Shown: one piece after another, positions 56,770-64,000 of the stretch
Numbering within the stretch: the stretch's first letter is position 1
Layout of the letters: each line of letters opens with the position of its first letter
NCBI GenBank assembly: GCA_022826005.1
Contig: JAJDVT010000141.1
Location: 62,001-126,000, forward strand
Length of the DNA stretch: 64,000 nucleotides
From: Gemmatimonadota bacterium
Lineage (GTDB): Bacteria > Gemmatimonadota > Gemmatimonadetes > Longimicrobiales > Gaopeijiaceae
Direction of reading: 5' to 3'
The notes under the pieces: generated by a model
Seen by the model: only the letters and a program-made list of their open reading frames with translations
Database searches by the model: none
What the model was told of the DNA's origin: nothing
Translations under genes and position numbers: made by a program

Positions 56770-58619
56770 ACGCTCCCCACCGGCCGGCGACGCCGCGGAT
56801 CCGGGTGCTGCCCGACCATGTGGCCAACCAGATCGCGGCGGGGGAGGTGGTGGAGCGTCCGGCGTCGGTCGTGAAGGAGCTGGTGGAGAACGCGCTGGAC
56901 GCCGGTGCCCGCGCGGTGACGGTGTCGGTCGAGCGCGGGGGGAAGGGGCGAATCCGCGTGGCCGACGACGGGGCCGGGATGGTGCGCGAGGATGTCCTCG
57001 TCTGCCTGGACCGGCACGCCACCAGCAAGGTCCGCCACGCGGAGGACCTGTCGGACATCCGGACGCTGGGATTCCGCGGGGAAGCGCTCCCGTCGATTGC
57101 CGCCGTGTCGCACCTGGTGATCGAGACCGCCGCGGAGGGGGAGGAGACGGGCAACCGCCTGCGGGCGCACGCCGGGCGGATCCAGATGATCGAGTCGATG
57201 GCGCGCCGCCGCGGCACCACGGTGGACGTGCGGAACCTCTTCATCAACGTGCCGGTCCGGGCACGCTTCCTGAGCAGCGTAGCGGTGGAGGCTCGCGCCA
57301 TCTCCGAGGTCATCCACGGCCTTGCGCTGGCCAACCTCGGCGTCCGCTTCGTCTTCGAGGCCGACGGGCGCACGGTGCTCGACCTCCCCGCGGGCTGCAG
57401 CGCGCTGGAGCGGATCGCCGGCATCTGGCAGGACGCGGGCGAGAAGGGGCTCCTGGCGGTGTCCGGGCGCCGCGACGGACTGGGAATGGAGGGGGTGATC
57501 CAGCGCCCGGATCTCGCGCGCGCCAAGGGCTTCCGGCGCGTCCATCTGATGGTCAACGGCCGGCCGATCGTCGACCCGGAAGTGATTGCCGCGGCCGACC
57601 GGGGGTACCGGACCACCGTGCCGGAGGGGACGCGCCCCTGGCTCTTCCTGTTCCTGTCGGTTCCGGCCGCCGAAGTGGACGTGAACGTGCACCCCGGCAA
57701 GGCGGAGGTGCGCTTCCGCCACCGTCTGCGGGTGGAGAACTTCGTGGAGGCGTCGGTGCGGCAGGGGCTGGAGGGGATCGAGTCGGCGGCGACCTGGGAC
57801 TCGCCGCGGGACCGCGGGATGGTGCGCGAAGGGCCCGGGATCCCCGCAGGCAATGGCGGCGCGCGCGGAGCGGCCGGCGAGGGCGGCGCGCCCGGATCCG
57901 CCGCTGGCGAGGACGGCCCCCCCGCTCCGGCCGGCGGGGACGCTGCTCCCCCAACGGGCGCGCAAGACGATGTTCCCCAGATGCTCCTCTTCCGCCCGCC
58001 CGGCGAGATGGGAAACGGCGAGCCGGAGCCCGGCTCCCCGCTGCCCAGGCCGACGCTCCTGCAGTTGCACAACAGCTTCATCGTGGCCGAGACCCGGGAC
58101 GGGTTCGTAATCGTCGACCAGCACGCGGCGCACGAGCGCGTCCTCTTCGAGCGGATCATGGAGAGCCTGGAGAGGGGCGCCGATCTGGGGCAGCGGCTCC
58201 TCTTTCCCTTCACGGTGCGGCTGACCCGCACCGAGGTCGAGGCGCTCGAAGCCGTCAGGGAGTCGCTGGCGCAAGTGGGCTTCGCGATCGATAGCTTCGG
58301 CGCGGACACGCTCCTGGTGCAGTCCGTCCCCAGCCCGCACCCCCACTTCGACGCGCAGCGCTGCATCCGCGAGATGATCGCGGACATCGTCGGCGGCTCG
58401 GACCTGTTGCGCTCCGCCCGCAACCAGCGGGAAGGGATCGCGATGACCTTCGCCTGCAAGGCGGCGATCAAGGCCGGGCAGAAACTCTCGCCGGAGGAGA
58501 TGCAGGAGCTCTTCGACCAGCTCTTCGCGACCAGTCTCCCGTACCACGACATCCACGGCCGCCCTACCGTCGTCTCCATGGGTCTGAATGAGCTGCGGCA
58601 CAAGTTCGGGCGCACCTGA
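56766..58619 (+). CDS. mutL: DNA mismatch repair protein MutL
   Basis: The 617-residue protein has an N-terminal GHKL ATPase (IAAGEVVERPASVVKELVENALDAGA, then DDGAGM and TLGFRGEALPSI) and a C-terminal dimerisation/endonuclease domain, joined by a Gly/Pro/Ala-rich linker (about 360-410). The endonuclease motif DQHAAHERVLFE and the following FACKAAIK are present, but the third metal motif reads DIHGRP where most nicking MutLs have CPHGRP. No mutS is in the window. The ATG overlaps tatD. Confidence 0.95.
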   Translation: MNAPHRPATPRIRVLPDHVANQIAAGEVVERPASVVKELVENALDAGARAVTVSVERGGKGRIRVADDGAGMVREDVLVCLDRHATSKVRHAEDLSDIRTLGFRGEALPSIAAVSHLVIETAAEGEETGNRLRAHAGRIQMIESMARRRGTTVDVRNLFINVPVRARFLSSVAVEARAISEVIHGLALANLGVRFVFEADGRTVLDLPAGCSALERIAGIWQDAGEKGLLAVSGRRDGLGMEGVIQRPDLARAKGFRRVHLMVNGRPIVDPEVIAAADRGYRTTVPEGTRPWLFLFLSVPAAEVDVNVHPGKAEVRFRHRLRVENFVEASVRQGLEGIESAATWDSPRDRGMVREGPGIPAGNGGARGAAGEGGAPGSAAGEDGPPAPAGGDAAPPTGAQDDVPQMLLFRPPGEMGNGEPEPGSPLPRPTLLQLHNSFIVAETRDGFVIVDQHAAHERVLFERIMESLERGADLGQRLLFPFTVRLTRTEVEALEAVRESLAQVGFAIDSFGADTLLVQSVPSPHPHFDAQRCIREMIADIVGGSDLLRSARNQREGIAMTFACKAAIKAGQKLSPEEMQELFDQLFATSLPYHDIHGRPTVVSMGLNELRHKFGRT

Positions 58620-59553
58620 ATTCCTCGCCATCACCGGTCCCACCGGGGCGGGGAAGACGGCCCTCTCTCTGCTCGTCGCGCGGGAGCTGGACGCCGAGAT
58701 CATCGCCATGGACTCGCGGCAGGTCTACCGCGGCATGGACATCGGCACCGCCAAGGCGACCGCGGGCGAGCGGGCGGCCGTCCCCCATCACGGCCTCGAC
58801 ATCCGCTCCCCCGGCGAGCGCTACAGCGCGGGGGCGTTCGGGCGGGACGCGCGCCGCTGGATCGCGGCCATCCGGGCGCGCGGGCGGGTGCCGCTGCTGG
58901 TGGGTGGCACCGGCTTCTTCCTCCGCGTGCTCACGGAGCCGCTCTTTCGCGAGCCGCCGCTGGAGGGGGGGCGGCGCGCGGAGATGGAGGCGGCGCTGGA
59001 CGGGCTTTCCGCCGCCGAGCTGGAACGCTGGGTGCGCGCGCTGGACCCGCGGCGCGCGGAGGTGGCGGCCGCGGGGGGGCGCCAGCGCATGACCCGCACC
59101 CTGCTGATAGCGCTGCTGACGGGCCGCCCGCTCTCGTGGTGGCACCGGCGCGGCGCGGAAGGGCAGCGTGCGCTGGCGGGGGTGGTGTGCCTGGTGGAGG
59201 TGCCGCGCGAGGTGATGGACGGGCGGATCGCGCGGCGCGTCCGGGAGATGGTGGAGGCCGGTTTCGTGGATGAGGTGGGCGCGCTGATGGAGGCCGGATG
59301 GACGCGGGGCGATCCAGGGATGGACGGGGTGGGGTACCGTGAGATGGCCGACCACCTGGAGGGGCGCATCACGCTGGAGGAGGCGGTCGAGCGCACCCGC
59401 GTCGCCACGCGGCAGTACGCGCGCCGCCAGGCGACGTGGTTTCGCCACCAGCTCGGACCCGGTACGGTGAAGGTCGACGGCACGGCGCCGCTGGAGGCGC
59501 AGTGCGCCCGTGTGGCCCGCGCCTGGCGGGAGGGAATAGCGACGGCACCATGA
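58588..59553 (+). CDS. miaA: tRNA dimethylallyltransferase (MiaA)
   Basis: The 321-residue enzyme prenylates A37 of tRNAs reading UNN codons. The P-loop is ITGPTGAGKTALS; DSRQVYRGMDIGTAK and DGVGYREMADHL are diagnostic, and YARRQATWFRH near the C-terminus binds tRNA. The ATG lies 32 bases inside the mutL 3' end, and its stop overlaps bshA (ATGA). mutL-miaA adjacency is widespread. Confidence 0.96.
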   Translation: MSCGTSSGAPEFLAITGPTGAGKTALSLLVARELDAEIIAMDSRQVYRGMDIGTAKATAGERAAVPHHGLDIRSPGERYSAGAFGRDARRWIAAIRARGRVPLLVGGTGFFLRVLTEPLFREPPLEGGRRAEMEAALDGLSAAELERWVRALDPRRAEVAAAGGRQRMTRTLLIALLTGRPLSWWHRRGAEGQRALAGVVCLVEVPREVMDGRIARRVREMVEAGFVDEVGALMEAGWTRGDPGMDGVGYREMADHLEGRITLEEAVERTRVATRQYARRQATWFRHQLGPGTVKVDGTAPLEAQCARVARAWREGIATAP

Positions 59554-60665
59554 GAATCGGGATCACCTGCTATCCCACCTACGGGGGTTCCGGCGCCGTG
59601 GCCACGGAGCTCGGGATCGGCCTGGCCGCGCGCGGGCACGAGGTCCACTTCATCTCCTACGCCCAGCCCTTCCGGCTCGCTGGCTTCCACGAGCGCGTCT
59701 ACTTCCACGAGGTCGAGCTGGAGCGCTATCCGCTCTTCGAGACCTCCCACTACACGCTCGCGCTGGCGGCGACGATCCACGACACGGCGGTGCGCCAGGG
59801 GCTCGACATCGTGCATGTGCACTACGCCATCCCGCACGCCACCTCGGCCTGGATCGCCCGCGAGATGCTCGACTCGGCCCCGCCGCTCGTCACCACGCTG
59901 CACGGCACCGACGTGACCCTGGTGGGACTGCACCCCTCCTTCCGGGCGATCACGCGCTTCTCGATCATGCGCTCGCAAGGGATCACAGCCGTGTCCCGAT
60001 TCCTCAAGGAGGTCACGGTGCGCGACTTCGAGGTGCCGGAGGAGCGGCTGTGCGTGATTCCCAACTTCGTCGACACCGAACTCTTCCGGCCGCGCGAGAA
60101 CGCGGCCCGCAGGCGGGTGTTCGCCCCGGGCGGCGAGAAGATCGTGATGCACGTGTCCAACTTCCGCCCGGTGAAGCGGATCCGCGACGTGATCGACGTG
60201 TTCGCCGGGATACGGCGGGAGATGCCCTGCCGCCTGGTGATGGTGGGCGATGGCCCGGACCGTCCCCGCGCCGCCCAGCGGGCGATGGAGCGGGGGGTGG
60301 AGCGCGATGTCGTCTTCCTGGGCAAGCACGCCTCGGTCGAGGAGCTGCTTCCCTGCGCCGACCTCTTCCTGATGACCAGCGAGAGCGAGTCGTTCGGGCT
60401 GGCTGCGCTGGAGGCGATTGCCTGCGGCGTCCCGGTGGTGGGCTATCGGGCCGGCGGATTGCCCGAGGTCATCACCCACGGCGAGAGCGGTCTCCTGGTG
60501 CCGGTCGGAGACGTGGAGGAAGCGGCCACCGCCGGGACCTGCCTCCTCGGCAGCGCGGAGCTGTGGCGCCGTTTCAGCGAAGCGGGGCGCCGCGACGCGG
60601 TCGAGCGTTTCGCGGTGGCCCGGGTGCTGCCCGACTACGAGGCGCTGTACCGGACGCTGGTGTGA
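59550..60665 (+). CDS. bshA: N-acetyl-alpha-D-glucosaminyl L-malate synthase (BshA)
   Basis: The 371-residue GT4 glycosyltransferase joins GlcNAc from UDP-GlcNAc to L-malate, the first step of bacillithiol synthesis. Family blocks are GITCYPTYGGSGAVATELG, HVHYAIPHATSAW, TTLHGTDVTLVG and the nucleotide-sugar motif ESESFGLAALEAIACGVPVV. Similarity over the whole length supports BshA rather than a generic glycosyltransferase. BshB and BshC are not in the window. It overlaps miaA by four bases. Confidence 0.92.
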   Translation: MRIGITCYPTYGGSGAVATELGIGLAARGHEVHFISYAQPFRLAGFHERVYFHEVELERYPLFETSHYTLALAATIHDTAVRQGLDIVHVHYAIPHATSAWIAREMLDSAPPLVTTLHGTDVTLVGLHPSFRAITRFSIMRSQGITAVSRFLKEVTVRDFEVPEERLCVIPNFVDTELFRPRENAARRRVFAPGGEKIVMHVSNFRPVKRIRDVIDVFAGIRREMPCRLVMVGDGPDRPRAAQRAMERGVERDVVFLGKHASVEELLPCADLFLMTSESESFGLAALEAIACGVPVVGYRAGGLPEVITHGESGLLVPVGDVEEAATAGTCLLGSAELWRRFSEAGRRDAVERFAVARVLPDYEALYRTLV

Positions 60666-60675
60666 CCTGCCCGCC

Positions 60676-61458
60676 ATGACCTGGTACGAGGCGGTATTGC
60701 TGGGCGTGCTGCAGGGGGCGACCGAGTTCCTGCCGGTCTCCAGTTCGGGGCACCTGGTCATGGGGCAGGCGCTGCTTGGAATCGAGGTGCCCGGGGCCGG
60801 CCTGGAAACGGTGTTGCACGCGGCGACCCTGCTCTCGGTCGTGATCGTCTACCGGGCGCGCATCGGTGCCCTCCTGGCCGGGATCGCGCGCGGCGACCGC
60901 GACCAGCTCGGCTACGGCGGGCTGCTCCTCCTGGCGTCGGTGCCCGCGGCGATTGCGGGCCTCGGCTTCGGCGGCTTCTTCGAGTCGCTCTTCGACCGTC
61001 CCTGGATCGCGGGCGCGGGTCTGCTGGGTAGCGGATGCGTGGTCTGGACGGCCCGGCGGGCTCTGGCGCGGGGGCCGGCCGGCGGCCCGGGGGTGGCGAC
61101 GGCGCTGGTGATGGGTCTCGCGCAGGCCGTCGCCATCGTGCCCGGGATCTCCCGCTCGGGGACGACCGTGGTGGCCGCGCTCTGGCGGGGAGTGAGTCCT
61201 TCCGAGGCGGCGGCCTTCTCCTTCCTGATGTCGGTCGTGGCGGTGGGCGGAGCCGCGCTCGTCAGCCTCCCCGGGGTGGTGGCGGCGGAGGGTCCGCTGA
61301 GCCCGATGGTGCTCGCCGGGGGGGGCGTGGCGGCCTGCGTGACCGGGGTGGCCGCGATCCGCATCTTCCGCGCCATGCTCGACAACCGGTCCTTCCACCG
61401 CTTCGCCCCGTACCTCTGGGTGGCCGGCGCCGCCTTCCTGCTGTACACGAGCCTGTGA
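60676..61458 (+). CDS. uppP: Undecaprenyl-diphosphatase (UppP/BacA)
   Basis: The 260-residue membrane phosphatase recycles the undecaprenyl carrier for cell-wall synthesis and can confer bacitracin resistance. The two motifs are GATEFLPVSSSGHL near the N-terminus and PGISRSGTT about residue 155. About seven hydrophobic segments are visible. It starts 11 bases after bshA, and the last base of its stop is the first base of the birA start (TGATG). Confidence 0.95.
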   Translation: MTWYEAVLLGVLQGATEFLPVSSSGHLVMGQALLGIEVPGAGLETVLHAATLLSVVIVYRARIGALLAGIARGDRDQLGYGGLLLLASVPAAIAGLGFGGFFESLFDRPWIAGAGLLGSGCVVWTARRALARGPAGGPGVATALVMGLAQAVAIVPGISRSGTTVVAALWRGVSPSEAAAFSFLMSVVAVGGAALVSLPGVVAAEGPLSPMVLAGGGVAACVTGVAAIRIFRAMLDNRSFHRFAPYLWVAGAAFLLYTSL

Positions 61459-62303
61459 TGGAGTCGGCTCCCGGGCCCGTCACAGTCCTGGCGTCGTGGG
61501 AAGGACGCACGGCGGCGGAGTGGGCCGTCCGCCTGGGCGTGGCGACGGCGGAGTTCCACTCGCGAATCGGCTCGACGAGCGACCGGGCGCGGCGGCTGGC
61601 CGGAGACGTGCGGGCGCTGCCGGCGATCGTGGTGGCCGACCGGCAGCTGCAGGGCAGGGGACGACAGGGGCGGCGCTGGGTATCCGATCGCTCCCGCGGC
61701 CTGTGGTTCACCGCGGTGCATGAAGCCGGCAGGATCGGCGTGGAAGTGCTGCCGCTCCGGGTCGGATTGGCGGTGGCGCGGGCGCTGGAGTCCGTCGTGC
61801 CGTCGGTACGGATCGGGGTCAAGTGGCCCAACGACCTCGTCGCCGCCGGCCGCAAGCTGGGTGGCATCCTCTGCGAGCGGGTGCCCGGAGCCGTCCTGAC
61901 CGGTGTCGGCCTCAACCTCAACCACCTGCCGGACGAGCTGCCCGCGGTCACGCCTGCAGCCACCTCCCTGCGCCTGGAGTGCGGTCATGAGGTCTCCCGG
62001 GCCGTGGTGCTGGCGAGCGCGGCGGAGAGGCTCGAGCCGTTGTGGGCTGATCCCGCCGCCGTCATCCCGGCCTCCGAACTGGAGGTCCTCAACGCGCGCT
62101 CGCCGCTGAACGGGCGCCCGTTGTCCGTAAGCGGAGTTGTGCGAGATTCCACACGAGGTCCGTACGCGACACGGAACCCGCGCGCGGTGGAGGAGTTCGC
62201 GGCCACGGCCGAGGGTCTGCTGCCTGACGGGTCGCTGGAGGTGCGCGACCGCGCCGGGAAAAGGTGGCGCTTGATCGCGGGAACCGTGCAATCCTGGAGC
62301 TGA
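61458..62303 (+). CDS. birA: Biotin-[acetyl-CoA-carboxylase] ligase (BirA-like, no HTH)
   Basis: The 281-residue enzyme attaches biotin to carrier proteins. RIGSTSDRARRLA, RGRQGRRWVSD and VGVKWPNDLVAAGRKLGGIL are the ligase motifs. The first 35 residues are too few for the DNA-binding domain of E. coli BirA, so it is a monofunctional class I ligase and probably not a repressor. The C-terminal domain is present (LEVLNARSPLNGRPLSVSG). It precedes coaX with a three-base gap. Confidence 0.93.
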   Translation: MESAPGPVTVLASWEGRTAAEWAVRLGVATAEFHSRIGSTSDRARRLAGDVRALPAIVVADRQLQGRGRQGRRWVSDRSRGLWFTAVHEAGRIGVEVLPLRVGLAVARALESVVPSVRIGVKWPNDLVAAGRKLGGILCERVPGAVLTGVGLNLNHLPDELPAVTPAATSLRLECGHEVSRAVVLASAAERLEPLWADPAAVIPASELEVLNARSPLNGRPLSVSGVVRDSTRGPYATRNPRAVEEFAATAEGLLPDGSLEVRDRAGKRWRLIAGTVQSWS

Positions 62304-62306
62304 CAC

Positions 62307-63128
62307 ATGCACTGCCAGCTGGTCGCCGACGTGGGAAACACCGAGACCGTCTTCGGTCTCCTGGACCTCTCGGGCGAAGAGGTCCTGGAGAGCTGGAGGG
62401 TCAGTACCCGCGTGCCGCGGACCACCGCCGAGTACCGGGTCCTCATCGAGGCGCTCCTCGGTGGCCGGCCGGAGGGCGCCGGCTCCATACGCCGCGGTGT
62501 GATCGGGTCGGTCGTGCCTTCGGTGACGCGCACTCTGCGCGAGGTGATGTCATCGGTTGCCGGCGGCCCCGTGTTCGAGGTGACGGCCGACTCCGGACTC
62601 CCCATCCGGCTCGACGTGGAGGAGCCGCGCACGGTCGGCGCCGACCGGATCGTGAATACCCTGGCGGCGAAGACCCGCTTCGCGCGGGACACCATCGCGG
62701 TGGACCTGGGGACCGCTACCACCTTCGACTGCATCACGGCCGAGGGGGTGTTCCGCGGCGGGGTGATTGCGCCCGGCCTCAGCGCGGGCCTCGACTGGCT
62801 GGCGAAGAGCACAGCCAAGCTCCCGATCGTGGAGCTGATTCCGCCCGATGTGGTCGTGGGACGCCGCACCGAGACCTGCATCCAGAGCGGCGTCTTCTAT
62901 TCGGCGGTCGACGCCGTGGACGGTATGGTGGCTCGCATCCGCGACAGCTGGTGTCGCGAAGAGGGCAGGGGAGCCGGCGAGGGACGCTCCCCCGCCGACA
63001 TCCTGGTGGTCGCGACCGGCGGGTTCGCGCCGGTGATCGCGCCCCACGCCGGTTCAGTGGACAGGATCGAGCCGTTCCTCACCCTCCAGGGGCTGGGGAT
63101 CGCCGGAGCGTATCTGGCGAGCCGCTGA
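62307..63128 (+). CDS. coaX: Type III pantothenate kinase (CoaX)
   Basis: The 273-residue acetate-kinase-superfamily enzyme phosphorylates pantothenate to start CoA synthesis. ADVGNTETVFGL, GADRIVNTLA, DLGTATTFDCI and GGVIAPGLSAGLDWLA are the phosphate and substrate motifs. Type III enzymes are not inhibited by CoA. birA-coaX adjacency is common. It is the last gene of the secD run; a spacer of 250 bases with regulatory sites for groESL follows. Confidence 0.95.
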   Translation: MHCQLVADVGNTETVFGLLDLSGEEVLESWRVSTRVPRTTAEYRVLIEALLGGRPEGAGSIRRGVIGSVVPSVTRTLREVMSSVAGGPVFEVTADSGLPIRLDVEEPRTVGADRIVNTLAAKTRFARDTIAVDLGTATTFDCITAEGVFRGGVIAPGLSAGLDWLAKSTAKLPIVELIPPDVVVGRRTETCIQSGVFYSAVDAVDGMVARIRDSWCREEGRGAGEGRSPADILVVATGGFAPVIAPHAGSVDRIEPFLTLQGLGIAGAYLASR

Positions 63129-63178
63129 GAGAAGGTCCGGTTCCCGGGAGACATGGCCCGGTCCCTGGTTGGGAGGGA

Positions 63179-63196
63179 TTGTGAAGCCTTTCACAA
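63179..63196. promoter_or_regulatory. Perfect TGTGA-N6-TCACA palindrome
   Basis: TTGTGAA-GCCT-TTCACAA has 7-bp perfect arms and contains TGTGA-N6-TCACA, the consensus for CRP/FNR-superfamily regulators. It lies about 40 bases upstream of the groESL -35 candidate and 51 bases after coaX. A weak terminator hairpin is the alternative, but the stem is AT-rich and no T-tract follows. Confidence 0.5.
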
Positions 63197-63235
63197 ACTC
63201 CTTGGAATGCACTCCCGACACCGACACCCCGGGGG

Positions 63236-63264
63236 TTGACACCGTCCAGCCGCATCGCGAAACT
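63236..63264 (+). promoter_or_regulatory. groESL promoter candidate
   Basis: TTGACA at 63236 is followed after 17 bases by GAAACT. The transcription start would fall just before the CIRCE element. The arrangement (vegetative-type -35 followed by CIRCE) is that of HrcA-controlled chaperonin operons. Confidence 0.5.
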
Positions 63265-63276
63265 CCAGTGCTGCTG

Positions 63277-63303
63277 TTAGCACTCTCCGAGCGCGAGTGC
63301 TAA
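63277..63303. promoter_or_regulatory. CIRCE element (HrcA operator)
   Basis: TTAGCACTC-N9-GAGTGCTAA is a perfect match to the CIRCE consensus, extended by CTG/CAG on the outside. HrcA binds it and represses groESL until heat shock. It lies 76 bases before the groES ATG. hrcA itself is not in the window. Confidence 0.97.
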
Positions 63304-63378
63304 CAGGGCGCGGATGGCCGCCCTCGCGCCGGCGGCCCGCCGCAACATCCAAACCCAACTTCATCCAAGGAGGAGCGC

Positions 63379-63678
63379 ATGTCTGCCGCAAAGAAGATCC
63401 AGCCCCTGGCGGATCGCGTTGTGGTGAGGGCCCTCGAAGAGGCCGAGCAGATGCGGGGAGGCCTGTACATCCCCGATACAGCCAAGGAAAAGCCCCAGGA
63501 GGGCGAAATCGTGGCTGTGGGACCGGGCAAGCCGAACGACGATGGCGGCCGGGTACCGATGGAGGTCGCCGAGGGCGATCGCGTGCTGTACGGGAAGTAC
63601 AGCGGCACCGAAGTGACCGTCGACGGCGACGAGTATCTGATTCTCCGCGAGTCGGACATCCTCGCCAAAGTCAACTAA
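63379..63678 (+). CDS. groES: Co-chaperonin GroES
   Basis: The 99-residue lid of the chaperonin has [20 protein letters not shown], the mobile-loop region [16 protein letters not shown] and the C-terminal [13 protein letters not shown]. The ATG follows a strong AAGGAGGAG. groEL starts 21 bases downstream. The operon is under CIRCE control. Confidence 0.97.
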   Translation: MSAAKKIQPLADRVVVRALEEAEQMRGGLYIPDTAKEKPQEGEIVAVGPGKPNDDGGRVPMEVAEGDRVLYGKYSGTEVTVDGDEYLILRESDILAKVN

Positions 63679-63699
63679 TCCACCCAGGAGACAAGCGAA

Positions 63700-64000
63700 A
63701 TGGCAGCGAAGGAACTGGATTTCGATATCGAGGCACGCGGACGCCTCAAGTCCGGCGTCGAGCAGCTGACGCGGGCGGTCAAGGTGACCCTCGGGCCCAA
63801 GGGCCGGAACGTGGTGATCGACCGCAAGTTCGGCTCGCCGACGGTGACCAAGGACGGCGTTTCGGTCGCGAAGGAGATCGAGCTGGAGGACCCGGTCGAG
63901 AACATGGGCGCCCAGATGGTGAAGGAAGTCGCCACCAAGACGTCGGACGTGGCCGGTGACGGAACCACCACCGCGACCGTGCTCGCCCACGCGATCTTCG
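63700..64000 (+). CDS. groEL: Chaperonin GroEL (5' part, cut by window end)
   Basis: The first 100 residues are in the window: [36 protein letters not shown], and [16 protein letters not shown], the ATP-binding loop with the catalytic Asp (DGTTT). The ATG at 63700 has CAGGAG about nine bases upstream. The frame is open at the window end, where it is truncated. Confidence 0.97.
   Translation, partial: MAAKELDFDIEARGRLKSGVEQLTRAVKVTLGPKGRNVVIDRKFGSPTVTKDGVSVAKEIELEDPVENMGAQMVKEVATKTSDVAGDGTTTATVLAHAIF

Noticed and set aside
56522-58709. Two frames of about 700 codons antisense to mutL and tatD
   Set aside because: Ser/Arg- and Arg/His-rich, no recognisable domain, fully opposite conserved genes.

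Overview
The window is a GC-rich, densely packed bacterial chromosome segment with no rRNA or tRNA gene, CRISPR array or intact insertion sequence that I could recognise. Most neighbouring genes overlap by 1-4 bases (ATGA, GTGA, TTGA junctions), and GTG and TTG starts are common. The gene content suggests a Gemmatimonadota-like organism (inference, not proven): PadR genes beside arrays of 'permease prefix' membrane proteins, secreted beta-propellers, S9 peptidases, an ABC permease fused to an M1 aminopeptidase, a HrcA/CIRCE-type groESL operon, a bacillithiol gene (bshA), a c-di-AMP phosphodiesterase (pgpH) and a PurS/PurQ/PurL-type purine pathway.

Layout. 1-1.25 kb: a junkyard with a broken phage portal fragment joined to the tail of an S9 peptidase, then two small hypothetical genes. 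1.26-12.6 kb (minus): one long coupled chain truA, htrA-like protease, purB, purC, psd, pssA, purS, purQ, purL, purF; two phospholipid genes sit inside the purine operon. 12.7-18.0 kb: tryptophan genes trpD, then (after lexA on the minus strand) trpC-trpF-trpB-trpA. 18.0-23.2 kb: rqcH (minus), yqeK, a LytR_C protein, lepB, rlmN (minus). 23.3-32.9 kb (plus): aspS, phoH, pgpH, ybeY, mgtE, meaB and a methylmalonyl-CoA mutase catalytic subunit. 33.0-41.1 kb: accessory genes (two secreted beta-propellers, a secreted Cys-containing protein, a VOC protein, an SDR, an S9 peptidase, a higBA toxin-antitoxin pair). 41.2-47.6 kb (minus): eight paralogous prefix-domain membrane proteins with two interleaved PadR repressors. 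47.7-51.3 kb (minus): the ABC permease/M1 peptidase fusion. 51.5-53.1 kb (minus): a secreted metallo-beta-lactamase protein with a DUF3006 partner. 53.3-63.1 kb (plus): secD, secF, tatD, mutL, miaA, bshA, uppP, birA, coaX. 63.2 kb to the end: groES and the start of groEL.

Regulatory structure is the most unusual part. (1) Five intergenic sites carry a 39-bp element, TGTAA-N8-TTACA-N3-TGTAA-N8-TTACA, always with the same spacing and a 21-bp period. Two are in divergent promoter regions and one overlaps the htrA start. I know of no named element with this sequence, although the 18+3+18 geometry recalls ARG-box pairs. (2) A TACCTTG-N5-CAAGGTA palindrome precedes both the membrane-protein array and the ABC/M1 fusion, tying them into one probable PadR regulon. 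(3) Two direct-repeat GAAY-N7-GAAC sites lie between lexA and trpC. (4) groESL has a perfect CIRCE, with a perfect TGTGA-N6-TCACA palindrome upstream. (5) A 14-bp perfect palindrome precedes higBA.

All functional names are by recognition of sequence motifs and family resemblance; no database search was run.
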